A stretch of DNA of 7,329 nucleotides from Verrucomicrobiia bacterium (GCA_030432175.1 JAUIHU010000212.1:1-7329); one strand, 5' to 3'; positions 1 to 6,034 are shown, counted from the first letter of the stretch. Notes: generated by a model from the letters alone, not told the origin. Made by a program: numbers and translations.

Positions 1-149
1 GCTTCCTGAGCCACATCTTGTACGTCCTCCCAGTTAGGCAATAATGATCGCAGGTAAGCCCGCAGAACAGGCTCATATTGAACCAGTAAACGCATGAACA
101 GTTCACTACGCTGGTTTGAATCCGGTGGATTGGGCGATTTGTTTTCCAT
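1..149 (-). CDS. ECF-type RNA polymerase sigma factor, N-terminal fragment (runs off left edge)
   Basis: Reading leftward from the ATG at 149, 49 codons are visible before the window ends. The peptide opens with a short polar stretch (MENKSPNPPDSNQ). It continues into a sigma region 2 start: FMRLLVQYEPVLRAYLRSL, LPNWEDVQDVAQE. The pattern of a helix with Tyr-Leu-Arg-Ser-Leu, a Pro-Asn turn and then Asp-Val-Ala-Gln-Glu is typical of the start of region 2 in ECF sigma factors, especially the planctomycete/verrucomicrobial subfamily. Such proteins bind core RNA polymerase and direct it to a small regulon. A purine-rich GAGAGA lies just upstream of the ATG and supports this start. Region 4 and any anti-sigma partner lie outside the window, so target and signal cannot be inferred. 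The gene is divergent from the acyltransferase gene and has a plausible promoter at 183-211. Confidence 0.82.
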   Translation of the reverse strand, partial: MENKSPNPPDSNQRSELFMRLLVQYEPVLRAYLRSLLPNWEDVQDVAQE

Positions 150-182
150 TTCTCTCACCACGTTACAGATTAACCGCATTCA

Positions 183-211
183 ATTCTAAATTTGGACAAA
201 TTTGTTGGTAA
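183..211 (-). promoter_or_regulatory. candidate sigma-70-type promoter for the ECF sigma factor gene
   Basis: On the minus strand TTACCA (206-211) and TAGAAT (183-188) are separated by exactly 17 bases. The -10 box matches 5 of 6 consensus positions and the -35 box 4 of 6. It ends 33 bases before the ATG at 149, a reasonable leader length. The inverted repeat at 190-225 brackets the -35 box. This is a pattern match only. Confidence 0.35.
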
Positions 212-225
212 CTTTTTGTCCAAAT
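190..225. promoter_or_regulatory. 11-bp perfect inverted repeat, probable operator
   Basis: ATTTGGACAAA (190-200) and TTTGTCCAAAT (215-225) are perfect reverse complements separated by 14 bases. The element lies in the divergent region between the ECF sigma gene and the acyltransferase gene. One arm falls in the spacer of the candidate sigma-gene promoter and the other just upstream of its -35 box. That placement suits a dimeric regulator better than a terminator: the arms are AT-rich and no coding region ends here. Which of the two divergent genes it controls is not shown. Confidence 0.5.
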
Positions 226-304
226 CCCACGAAGTATGGAGTTAGGTGGAAGTTAAGAAGCGCTTGTTGTTACAGGTGTATACAATTTAAAGAATTAAAT
301 CATC

Positions 305-2026
305 ATGTCTGATTCAACGTCAGAACCAACGAAATCACCTGTAGCGACGGCTACGCGGTTGCATGACATGGACGCGCTTCGAGCGATTGCCATGTTGATC
401 GGGATCGCTTATCACTTGTCATTGTCTTTTGCTGAAGGGTTCCCCTGGCTGGTACAGGACAATTCACAATCTCAGGTTTATTACTATTTTCAGGCATGGG
501 TGCATGGATTTCGGATGCCGCTGTTTTTCCTGATCAGTGGATATTTTATGGCGATGCTCTGGCGTAAGCGAGGCGCCTGGGCGTTGGTGAAACATCGATT
601 CAAGCGAATTTTCATTCCCTGCATGCTCGGGCTGGTGACGATTATACCATTCACCAACTGGTCCATAGGATACTCATTTCGGACGGCCGGAGCAGGAAAC
701 GGCCAGTCAGATGAGCAAAACTCGGAACAGAAAGGTTCTGGAGAGTTTTTCGATTTTTGGACTGCTATTGGATTCGGCAATGTGGATGGAATTCGTGGAA
801 TGATTGCGGGTGGGGCTGATGTCAATGCGCTGCAGCCGCAGTACGGTTCAAGTCCAATCAATTTCGCTGCTTTGCGGGGGGAAGTGGAAATCATTCAACT
901 GTTGATCGACGCTGGAGCTGATGTGAACCGAAAAAATACAGATGGCAACACGGCTTTGCATTCGGCTGCATTTTTTGGCCAGGCAGAGGCGTTCAGAATA
1001 CTTTTGGAATCCGGAGCTGATACATCGATCCGAAATAATGATGGAGCTGTGCCCGAAATGTCACTTACAGCCAACTGGGATATGACCAAAGCAATAGCTG
1101 GTCTGGTGCAGTATCCTTTGGATCGTGGTAAATGGGCGAATGGGAAGCAAGAAATTTACGCCATGTTGCATCCGGATGATCCAAAACCAAATCCAGCACA
1201 GATTGGACTTCAGCCTGGAGAAAGTCCTGCCGGAAATTCGAACGATCAAATTAAAGCATTGATTGGCGCATTGTTTCTTATACCGCTATTTGGCCATCTC
1301 TGGTTTTTGTGGATGCTTTGTTGGTTTGTGGGGATTTTCGTTATTTATGCCTGGATCGCTAGAAAATTGAAGTGGCCAAAAGGTGAACGAAAATGGTTGG
1401 TTTCAAACTTCAAATGGCTGTGGCTGATTCCCTTAACCATGATTCCTCAATCCATGATGGGTGGGGGTGAATATGTTTTCGGACCCGACACTGCATTAGG
1501 TGTTCTTCCTTATCCACATGTCTTTGTATATTACCTGATCTTCTTTGGGTATGGCGTGTTGTACTTCGACTGTAAAGATCCGGAATTTAAAATTGCACGC
1601 GGGTGGAAGTGGATGACGCCATTTACCATTCTGATCTTTTTCCCTTTGGCTTTGGATGCAATGAATGGTCAGTTGGGTTGGTTGGAAAAGTTGGGACTGG
1701 ATGGGCAGCGGAAATTCCTGAATGTGGCATTTCAAACACTATTTACCTGGTTGATGGTCTTCAGCATGCTGGGATTGTTCCGCCGTTTCTTTGGAACACA
1801 CAACAAGACGATGAGATACATTTCTGATTCATCTTACTGGCTGTATTTGATCCACTTACCTCTGGTCATTCTAGGTCAGTCATGGGTGCGATATCTGGAC
1901 TGGTCCCCTCACCTGAAATTTCTGGTTTTGAACATCGGAGTGATCGGTGTGTCGGTACTGACTTATCAGTATTGCGTCCGTTACACACCGATCGGGACAC
2001 TGTTGAACGGGAAGAGGACAAAGTAG
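305..2026 (+). CDS. acyltransferase-3 family membrane protein (OpgC/MdoC-like) with inserted ankyrin repeats
   Basis: This 573-residue protein is an integral-membrane O-acyltransferase, the kind that moves acyl groups onto envelope glycans or other surface molecules. The family is visible from DALRAIAMLIGIAYH (residues 23-37, with His37 as the likely catalytic histidine in the first membrane helix), FRMPLFFLISGYF (69-81), and HRFKRIFIP (97-105). Further family marks are GHLWFLW (330-336), YPHVFVYYLIFFGYG (403-417) and SYWLYLIHLP (510-519). Many hydrophobic helices follow residue 315. Residues about 149-270 are different: they hold roughly three ankyrin repeats with the hallmark loops GGADVN, AGADVN and SGADTS, and TALHSAA at 216-222. 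They sit between the third predicted helix and the HLWFL helix. Standard family members lack this domain, so it is a lineage-specific insertion. With a cytoplasmic N-terminus the insert would face the periplasm (inferred). No strong Shine-Dalgarno precedes the ATG. The stop codon lies inside the first unit of a repeat array. The acyl donor and substrate cannot be told from sequence. Confidence 0.9.
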   Translation: MSDSTSEPTKSPVATATRLHDMDALRAIAMLIGIAYHLSLSFAEGFPWLVQDNSQSQVYYYFQAWVHGFRMPLFFLISGYFMAMLWRKRGAWALVKHRFKRIFIPCMLGLVTIIPFTNWSIGYSFRTAGAGNGQSDEQNSEQKGSGEFFDFWTAIGFGNVDGIRGMIAGGADVNALQPQYGSSPINFAALRGEVEIIQLLIDAGADVNRKNTDGNTALHSAAFFGQAEAFRILLESGADTSIRNNDGAVPEMSLTANWDMTKAIAGLVQYPLDRGKWANGKQEIYAMLHPDDPKPNPAQIGLQPGESPAGNSNDQIKALIGALFLIPLFGHLWFLWMLCWFVGIFVIYAWIARKLKWPKGERKWLVSNFKWLWLIPLTMIPQSMMGGGEYVFGPDTALGVLPYPHVFVYYLIFFGYGVLYFDCKDPEFKIARGWKWMTPFTILIFFPLALDAMNGQLGWLEKLGLDGQRKFLNVAFQTLFTWLMVFSMLGLFRRFFGTHNKTMRYISDSSYWLYLIHLPLVILGQSWVRYLDWSPHLKFLVLNIGVIGVSVLTYQYCVRYTPIGTLLNGKRTK

Positions 2027-2106
2027 GGGCTCGCCTAGCGCGTGCCCTTTGTAGGGGCTCGCCTAGCGCGTGCCCTTTGCAGGCGCTCGCCTAGCGCGTG
2101 CCCATT
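2023..2106. repeat. array of three tandem 28-bp hairpin-forming repeats
   Basis: Units lie at 2023-2050, 2051-2078 and 2079-2106. The first two are identical and the third differs at three positions. Each unit contains GGGC/GCCC and CGC/GCG arms around a CTAGC-type loop with one T-T mismatch, so each can fold into an imperfect 7-bp hairpin; in the third unit one G to C change weakens the outer arm. The array begins with the TAG stop of the acyltransferase and ends 15 bases before the stop codon of the leftward 593-aa gene. It fills the whole convergent intergenic space. It could act as a bidirectional terminator or transcript stabiliser, but the T-runs after the hairpins are only three bases, so this is weak. 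A related array lies at 4086-4142. Confidence 0.8.
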
Positions 2107-2121
2107 TCTGCCCATCATCCC

Positions 2122-3903
2122 TCAAGCCTCTTCCTTTATCCTTGCAAGGAGCTTTTTCTTGCGGGGATGGTTTGATTTTATTTCAGCAATGAATTTTTCC
2201 CATTGGCTCTCCTTTTTTTCTCTCAAGAAAATTTCTTTGGCCTCTTTGAGGAAAGACATGACCTTATTGATCCCATTTCCAGATGTATACTCTTCCTCCA
2301 GGAAATAAGTAATAAAATGTTTCCAAGCCTTCATCGCGAAGGCGGGGTACTTGGCTTCCAGTAATCTCGGGTAATCCGGCAATATTAATAAAGTGGGCTC
2401 AGGAAACTTAACTTTCAACAAGTTTTCGCGTTCGATGATTTGCTTTAAAAGTTCCGGGCTTTTCAGGAATGAGCTGATCAGGAGCATTTCTTCAGTTCGA
2501 TCGTATTCTTCGATTTCATCTTCTATTCCGCTTAATGGGTTGACTGGAGATTCAGGGAAAAGCCAGGTTTTATTGGCGGATTGATTTTTAGATGGCTTTG
2601 GCAGAGCGCCATTAAACAGAAACTCATTGATGAAAGGTTGGGTTTGTTCCCAGAGTTTCAATTCCAGACAGTTGCTCTTTATGGCTTGTAGATCAAACAA
2701 GCTGGGTTGTTTAAAAAAACGTTCGAACAACATTGCCATTGCGGTGAGATCTTGATTGCTATGGAAATATAGTGAAATCAACTGTTCGTATTTTTCTTTG
2801 AATAAGCCCGGATCTAAATAATCTCTGAATTGGTAATGCTTGTCATAGCCAGTCTGAGTAACAGCCGCAGCTTCTGCTATTAAACCTTTCGACTTGAAGA
2901 AGTCAGCCATGAGAAATTCTGGGTCTGACTTGTTTATTTCACTATGAAACAACTCCAGGATTTCGGTATCGGAAGCGCCGGAATTTTTATAAACTCTATA
3001 GAGAAAACTGAGCTTGTTACAACGGTTACCTCGCCAGAAAAATTCATTGATATCTTTAGCATAGACAACTGTGGGTCCGGGGGAGGATTTGCGGTCTATA
3101 TTTAATTCCTGTTCCAATGGTTGTCGCAGTTTTTTCCAGTCCGATTTTCTAAAGTGACGTCCTGAAAAATGTTTTTGCCAGGAATGGGATAATCCGATTT
3201 TATCCGCCTTGTAAATCTGCCAGATCAGCTCTAATTGCTTTTCTTTTTTGGGAACAGCTTTCTTCAGTGTTTTAGGGACAATGTCTAAAAGTTCCACGAA
3301 CGTGAAACGAAAAGATGAAATTTCCGCAGCTCCAACGATCAGGATGTTACATAGAAAAAGCATTTCCAAACCGAGATAGAGGGCAGTGGAATACTTTCCT
3401 TCATCGTACAAATTTTCTATTTCAACACTGAATCTGCTAAACCTGGAATAAGCGCTAAAGATTTCCAGCTGAAACAGTTCAGCGCCTTGGAGAGATGCAG
3501 CTATCATCTCGAGAATGGTTTCTTCCAACTCCTTACGAAGGAAATTCAAATTGTCAATATCAAGTGAGTCTAGTGAATCCAGTGTGATGCTGTTGAGAAT
3601 CTTGCCCGTATTTGGAGAATTGCTGTCGGAATTCAGCATTTCATGATTCAGTATTTCCAACGGTTCCAATTCTTTCTTGATCCATTTTTTCTTGCGACCC
3701 GGTTTGGGCGTGGGCGACTGCGACTTAGACAGGGTATTCAGAGGTTCGGATTCCACCTCAGATTCAGATTCGGGTGCGGACCCTTGGTAGAACTTATCGA
3801 CAAAACCACTGTAATCCAAATCGAGAAGAGATTTCTTCATCAATTTGGATTCATTCTTGTCTGTCTTTTTTCCATTTGATTTATCTGGTCCACCTTGATT
3901 CAT
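2122..3903 (-). CDS. SWIM-associated-type alpha-solenoid protein without zinc finger, paralogue 1
   Basis: This 593-residue protein is not a named family I recognise. It has no signal peptide and is probably cytoplasmic. Residues 1-41 form a conserved head shared with paralogue 2 (MNQGGPD, then KKSLLDLDY and FVDKFYQG). Residues 42-80 are an acidic/Ser-rich then Lys-rich linker. From about 105 it is almost all helical. GKYSTALYLGLEML (169-182), DWKKLRQPLEQEL (255-267), GLIAEAAAVTQTGYD (340-354), FFKQPSLFDL (396-405) and the end from YPRLLEAKYP to SNHPRKKKL (511-585) resemble the TPR-like solenoid C-terminal to SWIM zinc fingers in bacterial proteins. The zinc-binding CxC...CxH motif is absent. 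Residues 176-194 are strongly hydrophobic and could be a buried or membrane helix. Residues 430-470 are a low-complexity spacer. Function is unknown; protein-protein scaffolding is the only inference the fold supports. The ATG at 3903 is chosen because the upstream frame soon stops and paralogue 2 has the same start context. Confidence 0.8.
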   Translation of the reverse strand: MNQGGPDKSNGKKTDKNESKLMKKSLLDLDYSGFVDKFYQGSAPESESEVESEPLNTLSKSQSPTPKPGRKKKWIKKELEPLEILNHEMLNSDSNSPNTGKILNSITLDSLDSLDIDNLNFLRKELEETILEMIAASLQGAELFQLEIFSAYSRFSRFSVEIENLYDEGKYSTALYLGLEMLFLCNILIVGAAEISSFRFTFVELLDIVPKTLKKAVPKKEKQLELIWQIYKADKIGLSHSWQKHFSGRHFRKSDWKKLRQPLEQELNIDRKSSPGPTVVYAKDINEFFWRGNRCNKLSFLYRVYKNSGASDTEILELFHSEINKSDPEFLMADFFKSKGLIAEAAAVTQTGYDKHYQFRDYLDPGLFKEKYEQLISLYFHSNQDLTAMAMLFERFFKQPSLFDLQAIKSNCLELKLWEQTQPFINEFLFNGALPKPSKNQSANKTWLFPESPVNPLSGIEDEIEEYDRTEEMLLISSFLKSPELLKQIIERENLLKVKFPEPTLLILPDYPRLLEAKYPAFAMKAWKHFITYFLEEEYTSGNGINKVMSFLKEAKEIFLREKKESQWEKFIAEIKSNHPRKKKLLARIKEEA

Positions 3904-3992
3904 AAGCGCTTCATCCGGGATGATTTCTTCTGCAATGCGATGAATAATTTATCAAGCGCCCTTTTTTTGTCACTCTTGTTCTGTTATCTCAT
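3904..3992 (-). promoter_or_regulatory. conserved leader and promoter region of paralogue 1
   Basis: About 89 bases upstream of the ATG are closely conserved with the region upstream of paralogue 2 (5938-6027), differing by a handful of substitutions and about one indel. The block includes a candidate promoter (minus-strand GTGACA at 3968-3973, 16-bp spacer, TAAATT at 3946-3951). It also includes a perfect dyad TCATCCGGGATGA at 3911-3923 near the ribosome-binding region. No classical AGGAGG is seen. Similarity stops sharply at 3992. Promoter boxes are pattern matches; the conserved block itself is directly visible. Confidence 0.5.
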
Positions 3993-4062
3993 TGAAAAAG
4001 GCGTGATTAGAAGAGCGAGGAGTCTCTGGAATGCTGAGCCCCAGCCTGACGAGAGGAGCCCG
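3993..4062. other. 70-bp linker between the two duplicated blocks, no gene seen
   Basis: This stretch lies between the leader of paralogue 1 and the copied acyltransferase tail. It has no counterpart in the second copy, where similarity ends just before the esterase terminator. It contains no convincing ORF, promoter or strong hairpin. The small rightward ORF that crosses it overlaps the conserved leader and shows no protein-like composition. It may be junction sequence left by the duplication or part of an interspersed repeat; the window cannot decide. Confidence 0.4.
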
Positions 4063-4089
4063 CTTTTGAACGGAAACAAGACAAAGTAG
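4063..4089 (+). repeat. relic copy of the acyltransferase 3' end (duplication junction)
   Basis: From 4063 the sequence matches the final codons of the acyltransferase gene (2000-2026) and continues into the repeat array. Over the 31 bases 2003-2033 versus 4066-4096, 28 are identical. In the same frame it would read LLNGNKTK-stop against LLNGKRTK-stop in the real gene. Upstream of 4063 the resemblance ends, so it is a tail fragment and not a gene. The IG-x-LLNG-KR ending suits the acyltransferase family, so the acyltransferase is the likelier source; a free-standing interspersed repeat with this sequence is the alternative. Confidence 0.6.
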
Positions 4090-4142
4090 GGGCTCGTCTT
4101 AGTGCGAGCCCTCGCAGGGGCTCGCCTTAGTGCGTGCCCTTT
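4086..4142. repeat. array of two tandem 28/29-bp hairpin-forming repeats
   Basis: Units at 4086-4113 and 4114-4142 are diverged relatives of the three units at 2023-2106. The first unit here folds into a perfect 7-bp stem, GGGCTCG (4090-4096) with CGAGCCC (4105-4111) around an 8-base loop. The second keeps the GGGC/GCCC and CGC/GCG arms with one mismatch. Like the first array it lies just downstream of a solenoid gene stop codon (22 bases after the coding end), so it may help end that transcript. The array belongs to the duplicated block and has lost or never gained a third unit. Confidence 0.75.
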
Positions 4143-4164
4143 AAGGATCCCAACCCTTCATTAC

Positions 4165-5937
4165 TCATACTTCATCCTGCAAGCTTTCAATCAGTTTCTT
4201 CTTGCGGGGGTGGTTTGATTTGATTTCGGCAACCAACTTTTTCCATTGGTTTGCTTTCTTGTGTCTTAGACAAAGATCTTTTGCTTCCTTGAGATAGTCG
4301 AGGGCTTCATCGAAACCTCTCTCGGATTCATACTCATACTCAAGGAAATCGAAAAGGAAGTGCTTCCATGCTTTAATCGCGTAAGTCGGATACTTTTCCG
4401 CAAGTAATCTGGGGTATTCAGGAACATTAAAATAAGTATCCTCAATATAGCTGTCTTTTAACCAATTCTCCTTATCAATAGTTTGTTTCAATAACTCGAC
4501 ATTTTGAAGCAGAAGACTGATTCTCATGATTTCTTCTGATTTTTCATAAAGTTCAAACTCATTCTCGAATTCCTCGGAACTGGCAGACAATGCTGGTGGT
4601 TCAGGAAAAGGCCAAGTCCTTTTAGAAGAGTTCTTAGGGATTTTGCCACTGAAAAGGAATTCGTTAATGAATGGCTGGATTTCAAGCCAATTGTTCATTT
4701 TCAAGCAACACTCTTTAATGCTTTCCAAGTCTTCCAAAGTTGGAACTTTGAAAAACCTTTCACACAAAAGGGAAACTGCTAATGGGCGCTGTTCACTTTT
4801 AATGGCAAGATTAACCAAATTGTTAAATTGGCCTTTCAAATAAGAAATGTTGATCAGTTCTTTGTATTTGTATTTCTTTTCATATCCTATAAAAGCCGCA
4901 TCCAATGCTTCTTTAAAACGACCTTTATTAGTTAAAAATTCAGCAAGTATTAATTCAGAATCAGATCTGTTTGCTTCACTGTGCAATAAACCTATTATTT
5001 CTTTGTCCGAAGCTCCGGATCGATCATACACCTTTACCAGGTAATCAATATGTTTACCACGATCCGCACGGTCTCTGAACTCAGTCTCATCTTTTGCAAA
5101 TTTGTCTTTTGGATCCGGTCTGTGTTTAATATCTATTCCCAGCTCAACATCTATACTGCTGCGAAGGTTTTTCCAGTGCTCCTGTTTAAAGTAACCCAAG
5201 CCCATAGATGCTTCACATTCGTTAGTCAAGCCTGTGTGATCATGTTTTCTAAGTCGCCATAAAAGTATCAGTAACTCATTTTTATCTGGTATTGCCCCTT
5301 TTAACACATCAGGCAGAGGTAAATTTATCTCCTTAAGTTCATTTCTAAAACTATTGAGAGGCGGGATAAGTAGTAACACGGTATTGATGCAAAAAATGAG
5401 CTCCAGGCCCAGGAAAAGCGCAGTAGATAACTTTTTTTCCAAATTATAATCATTAACAGCTTTCCCAACTTGTTCAAAGGCGTACTTTAAATTGTTCCAT
5501 TGCAAAATATCTAAACCTTGCCCCCCCAAATAATTTTTAAGCATCTGCGAAATGAGTATTTCTACTTCTTTACGCACTAAATTCAGCTCACAGATTTCTT
5601 TTGAATTCAGTGAATCCAAAGTAATCTCGTTGATTAATTTGGCGAACTTGGGATTAAAAGTATTATTACCCAGGATCTCTTTATGAAGAAGTACGATAGG
5701 CTCCAGTATTTCAGAGCGATGTTTCTTTTTCTTTACATCATTTGATGATTTGACCGGCTGTGGTTTGTTTTCATTGGATGATGATTTTTTCTCAACATCA
5801 GGCACAGAATTTTGCCCCTGGTAAAACTTATCGACAAAATCACCGTAATCCAAATTGAGAAGAGATTTCTTCCTCGATTTGAATTCATCCTTGTTTGTCC
5901 TTTTTCCATTTAAATTATCTGGTCCACCTTGATTCAT
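4165..5937 (-). CDS. SWIM-associated-type alpha-solenoid protein without zinc finger, paralogue 2
   Basis: This 590-residue protein is a diverged tandem duplicate of the 593-residue protein to its left, colinear end to end. In the first 41 residues 30 are identical. The C-terminal 80 residues are also close (YPRLLAEKYP, KAWKHF, EIKSNHPRKKKL), while residues about 42-170 and the 430-500 spacer differ widely. Shared internal marks are STALFLGLEL (171-180), YDRSGASDKEI (304-314), GRFKEALDAAFIGYEKKY (339-356), CERFFKVPTLEDL (392-404) and QPFINEFLFSG (421-431). As in paralogue 1 no CxC...CxH zinc site is present, there is no signal peptide, and a hydrophobic segment lies at about 174-194. The linker at 42-75 is Lys/Ser/Asn-rich rather than acidic. 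A run of seven G occurs in the coding strand at 5521-5527, yet the frame is open. The ATG at 5937 matches the start of paralogue 1. It has its own leader, and the terminator at 6035-6072 separates it from the esterase. Function unknown. Confidence 0.8.
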   Translation of the reverse strand: MNQGGPDNLNGKRTNKDEFKSRKKSLLNLDYGDFVDKFYQGQNSVPDVEKKSSSNENKPQPVKSSNDVKKKKHRSEILEPIVLLHKEILGNNTFNPKFAKLINEITLDSLNSKEICELNLVRKEVEILISQMLKNYLGGQGLDILQWNNLKYAFEQVGKAVNDYNLEKKLSTALFLGLELIFCINTVLLLIPPLNSFRNELKEINLPLPDVLKGAIPDKNELLILLWRLRKHDHTGLTNECEASMGLGYFKQEHWKNLRSSIDVELGIDIKHRPDPKDKFAKDETEFRDRADRGKHIDYLVKVYDRSGASDKEIIGLLHSEANRSDSELILAEFLTNKGRFKEALDAAFIGYEKKYKYKELINISYLKGQFNNLVNLAIKSEQRPLAVSLLCERFFKVPTLEDLESIKECCLKMNNWLEIQPFINEFLFSGKIPKNSSKRTWPFPEPPALSASSEEFENEFELYEKSEEIMRISLLLQNVELLKQTIDKENWLKDSYIEDTYFNVPEYPRLLAEKYPTYAIKAWKHFLFDFLEYEYESERGFDEALDYLKEAKDLCLRHKKANQWKKLVAEIKSNHPRKKKLIESLQDEV

Positions 5938-6008
5938 AAGCTCTTCATCCGGGATGATTTCTGCTGCAATGCGGCAAATAATCTATCAAGCGCTCTTTTT
6001 GTTGTCAC
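5934..6008 (-). other. possible 24-codon leader ORF overlapping the paralogue 2 start
   Basis: A GTG at 6006-6008 opens a 24-codon frame. It ends in a TGA that overlaps the ATG of the solenoid gene (ATGA), the layout of translational coupling. The inferred peptide contains ALDRLFAALQQKSSRMKSL. The same frame is open in front of paralogue 1 (3900-3974, ALDKLFIALQKKSSRMKRL), but there no ATG, GTG or TTG precedes it in frame. It overlaps the candidate promoter, so the two proposals compete. It may simply be untranslated leader. Confidence 0.15.
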
Positions 6009-6027
6009 TCATGTTCTGTTATCTCAT
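5938..6027 (-). promoter_or_regulatory. conserved leader and promoter region of paralogue 2
   Basis: This block is the counterpart of 3904-3992. It contains a candidate promoter on the minus strand, GTGACA (6003-6008) and TAGATT (5980-5985) with a 17-bp spacer, and the same perfect dyad TCATCCGGGATGA at 5945-5957. Because a strong terminator for the esterase lies immediately upstream (6035-6072), a promoter for the solenoid gene most likely lies within this block. Similarity to the first copy ends at 6027. Confidence 0.5.
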
Positions 6028-6034
6028 CCAAATC

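Noticed and set aside
277..286. TGTATACAAT as a promoter -10 box for the acyltransferase
   Set aside because: The TACAAT hexamer is acceptable, but no -35 box is found at 16-18 bases and it would leave a leader of under 20 bases.
490..894. Leftward ORF inside the acyltransferase gene
   Set aside because: Antisense shadow of a well-supported gene, with no domain, start signal or family resemblance.
2023..2106. CRISPR-like array of 28-bp repeats
   Set aside because: The units abut directly with no spacers, and there are only two or three per array with no cas genes.
2042..2308. Rightward ORF starting in the repeat array
   Set aside because: It is read from the hairpin repeats and then antisense to the solenoid gene; no protein-like features.
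3895..4089. Small rightward ORF ending in LLNGNKTK
   Set aside because: It crosses the conserved minus-strand leader and the duplication junction. Only its last codons match anything, and those are a relic of the acyltransferase tail.
2122..5937. SWIM zinc finger in the paralogues
   Set aside because: Cysteines are few and scattered, with no CxC followed by CxH in either protein; only the solenoid part is similar.
4086..6027. Integron-like gene cassettes (gene plus downstream palindromic site, repeated)
   Set aside because: The layout of gene plus 3' hairpin is superficially similar, but the repeats lack the GTTRRRY/RYYYAAC ends of attC, there is no integrase, and the second copy carries an acyltransferase tail relic better explained by tandem duplication.
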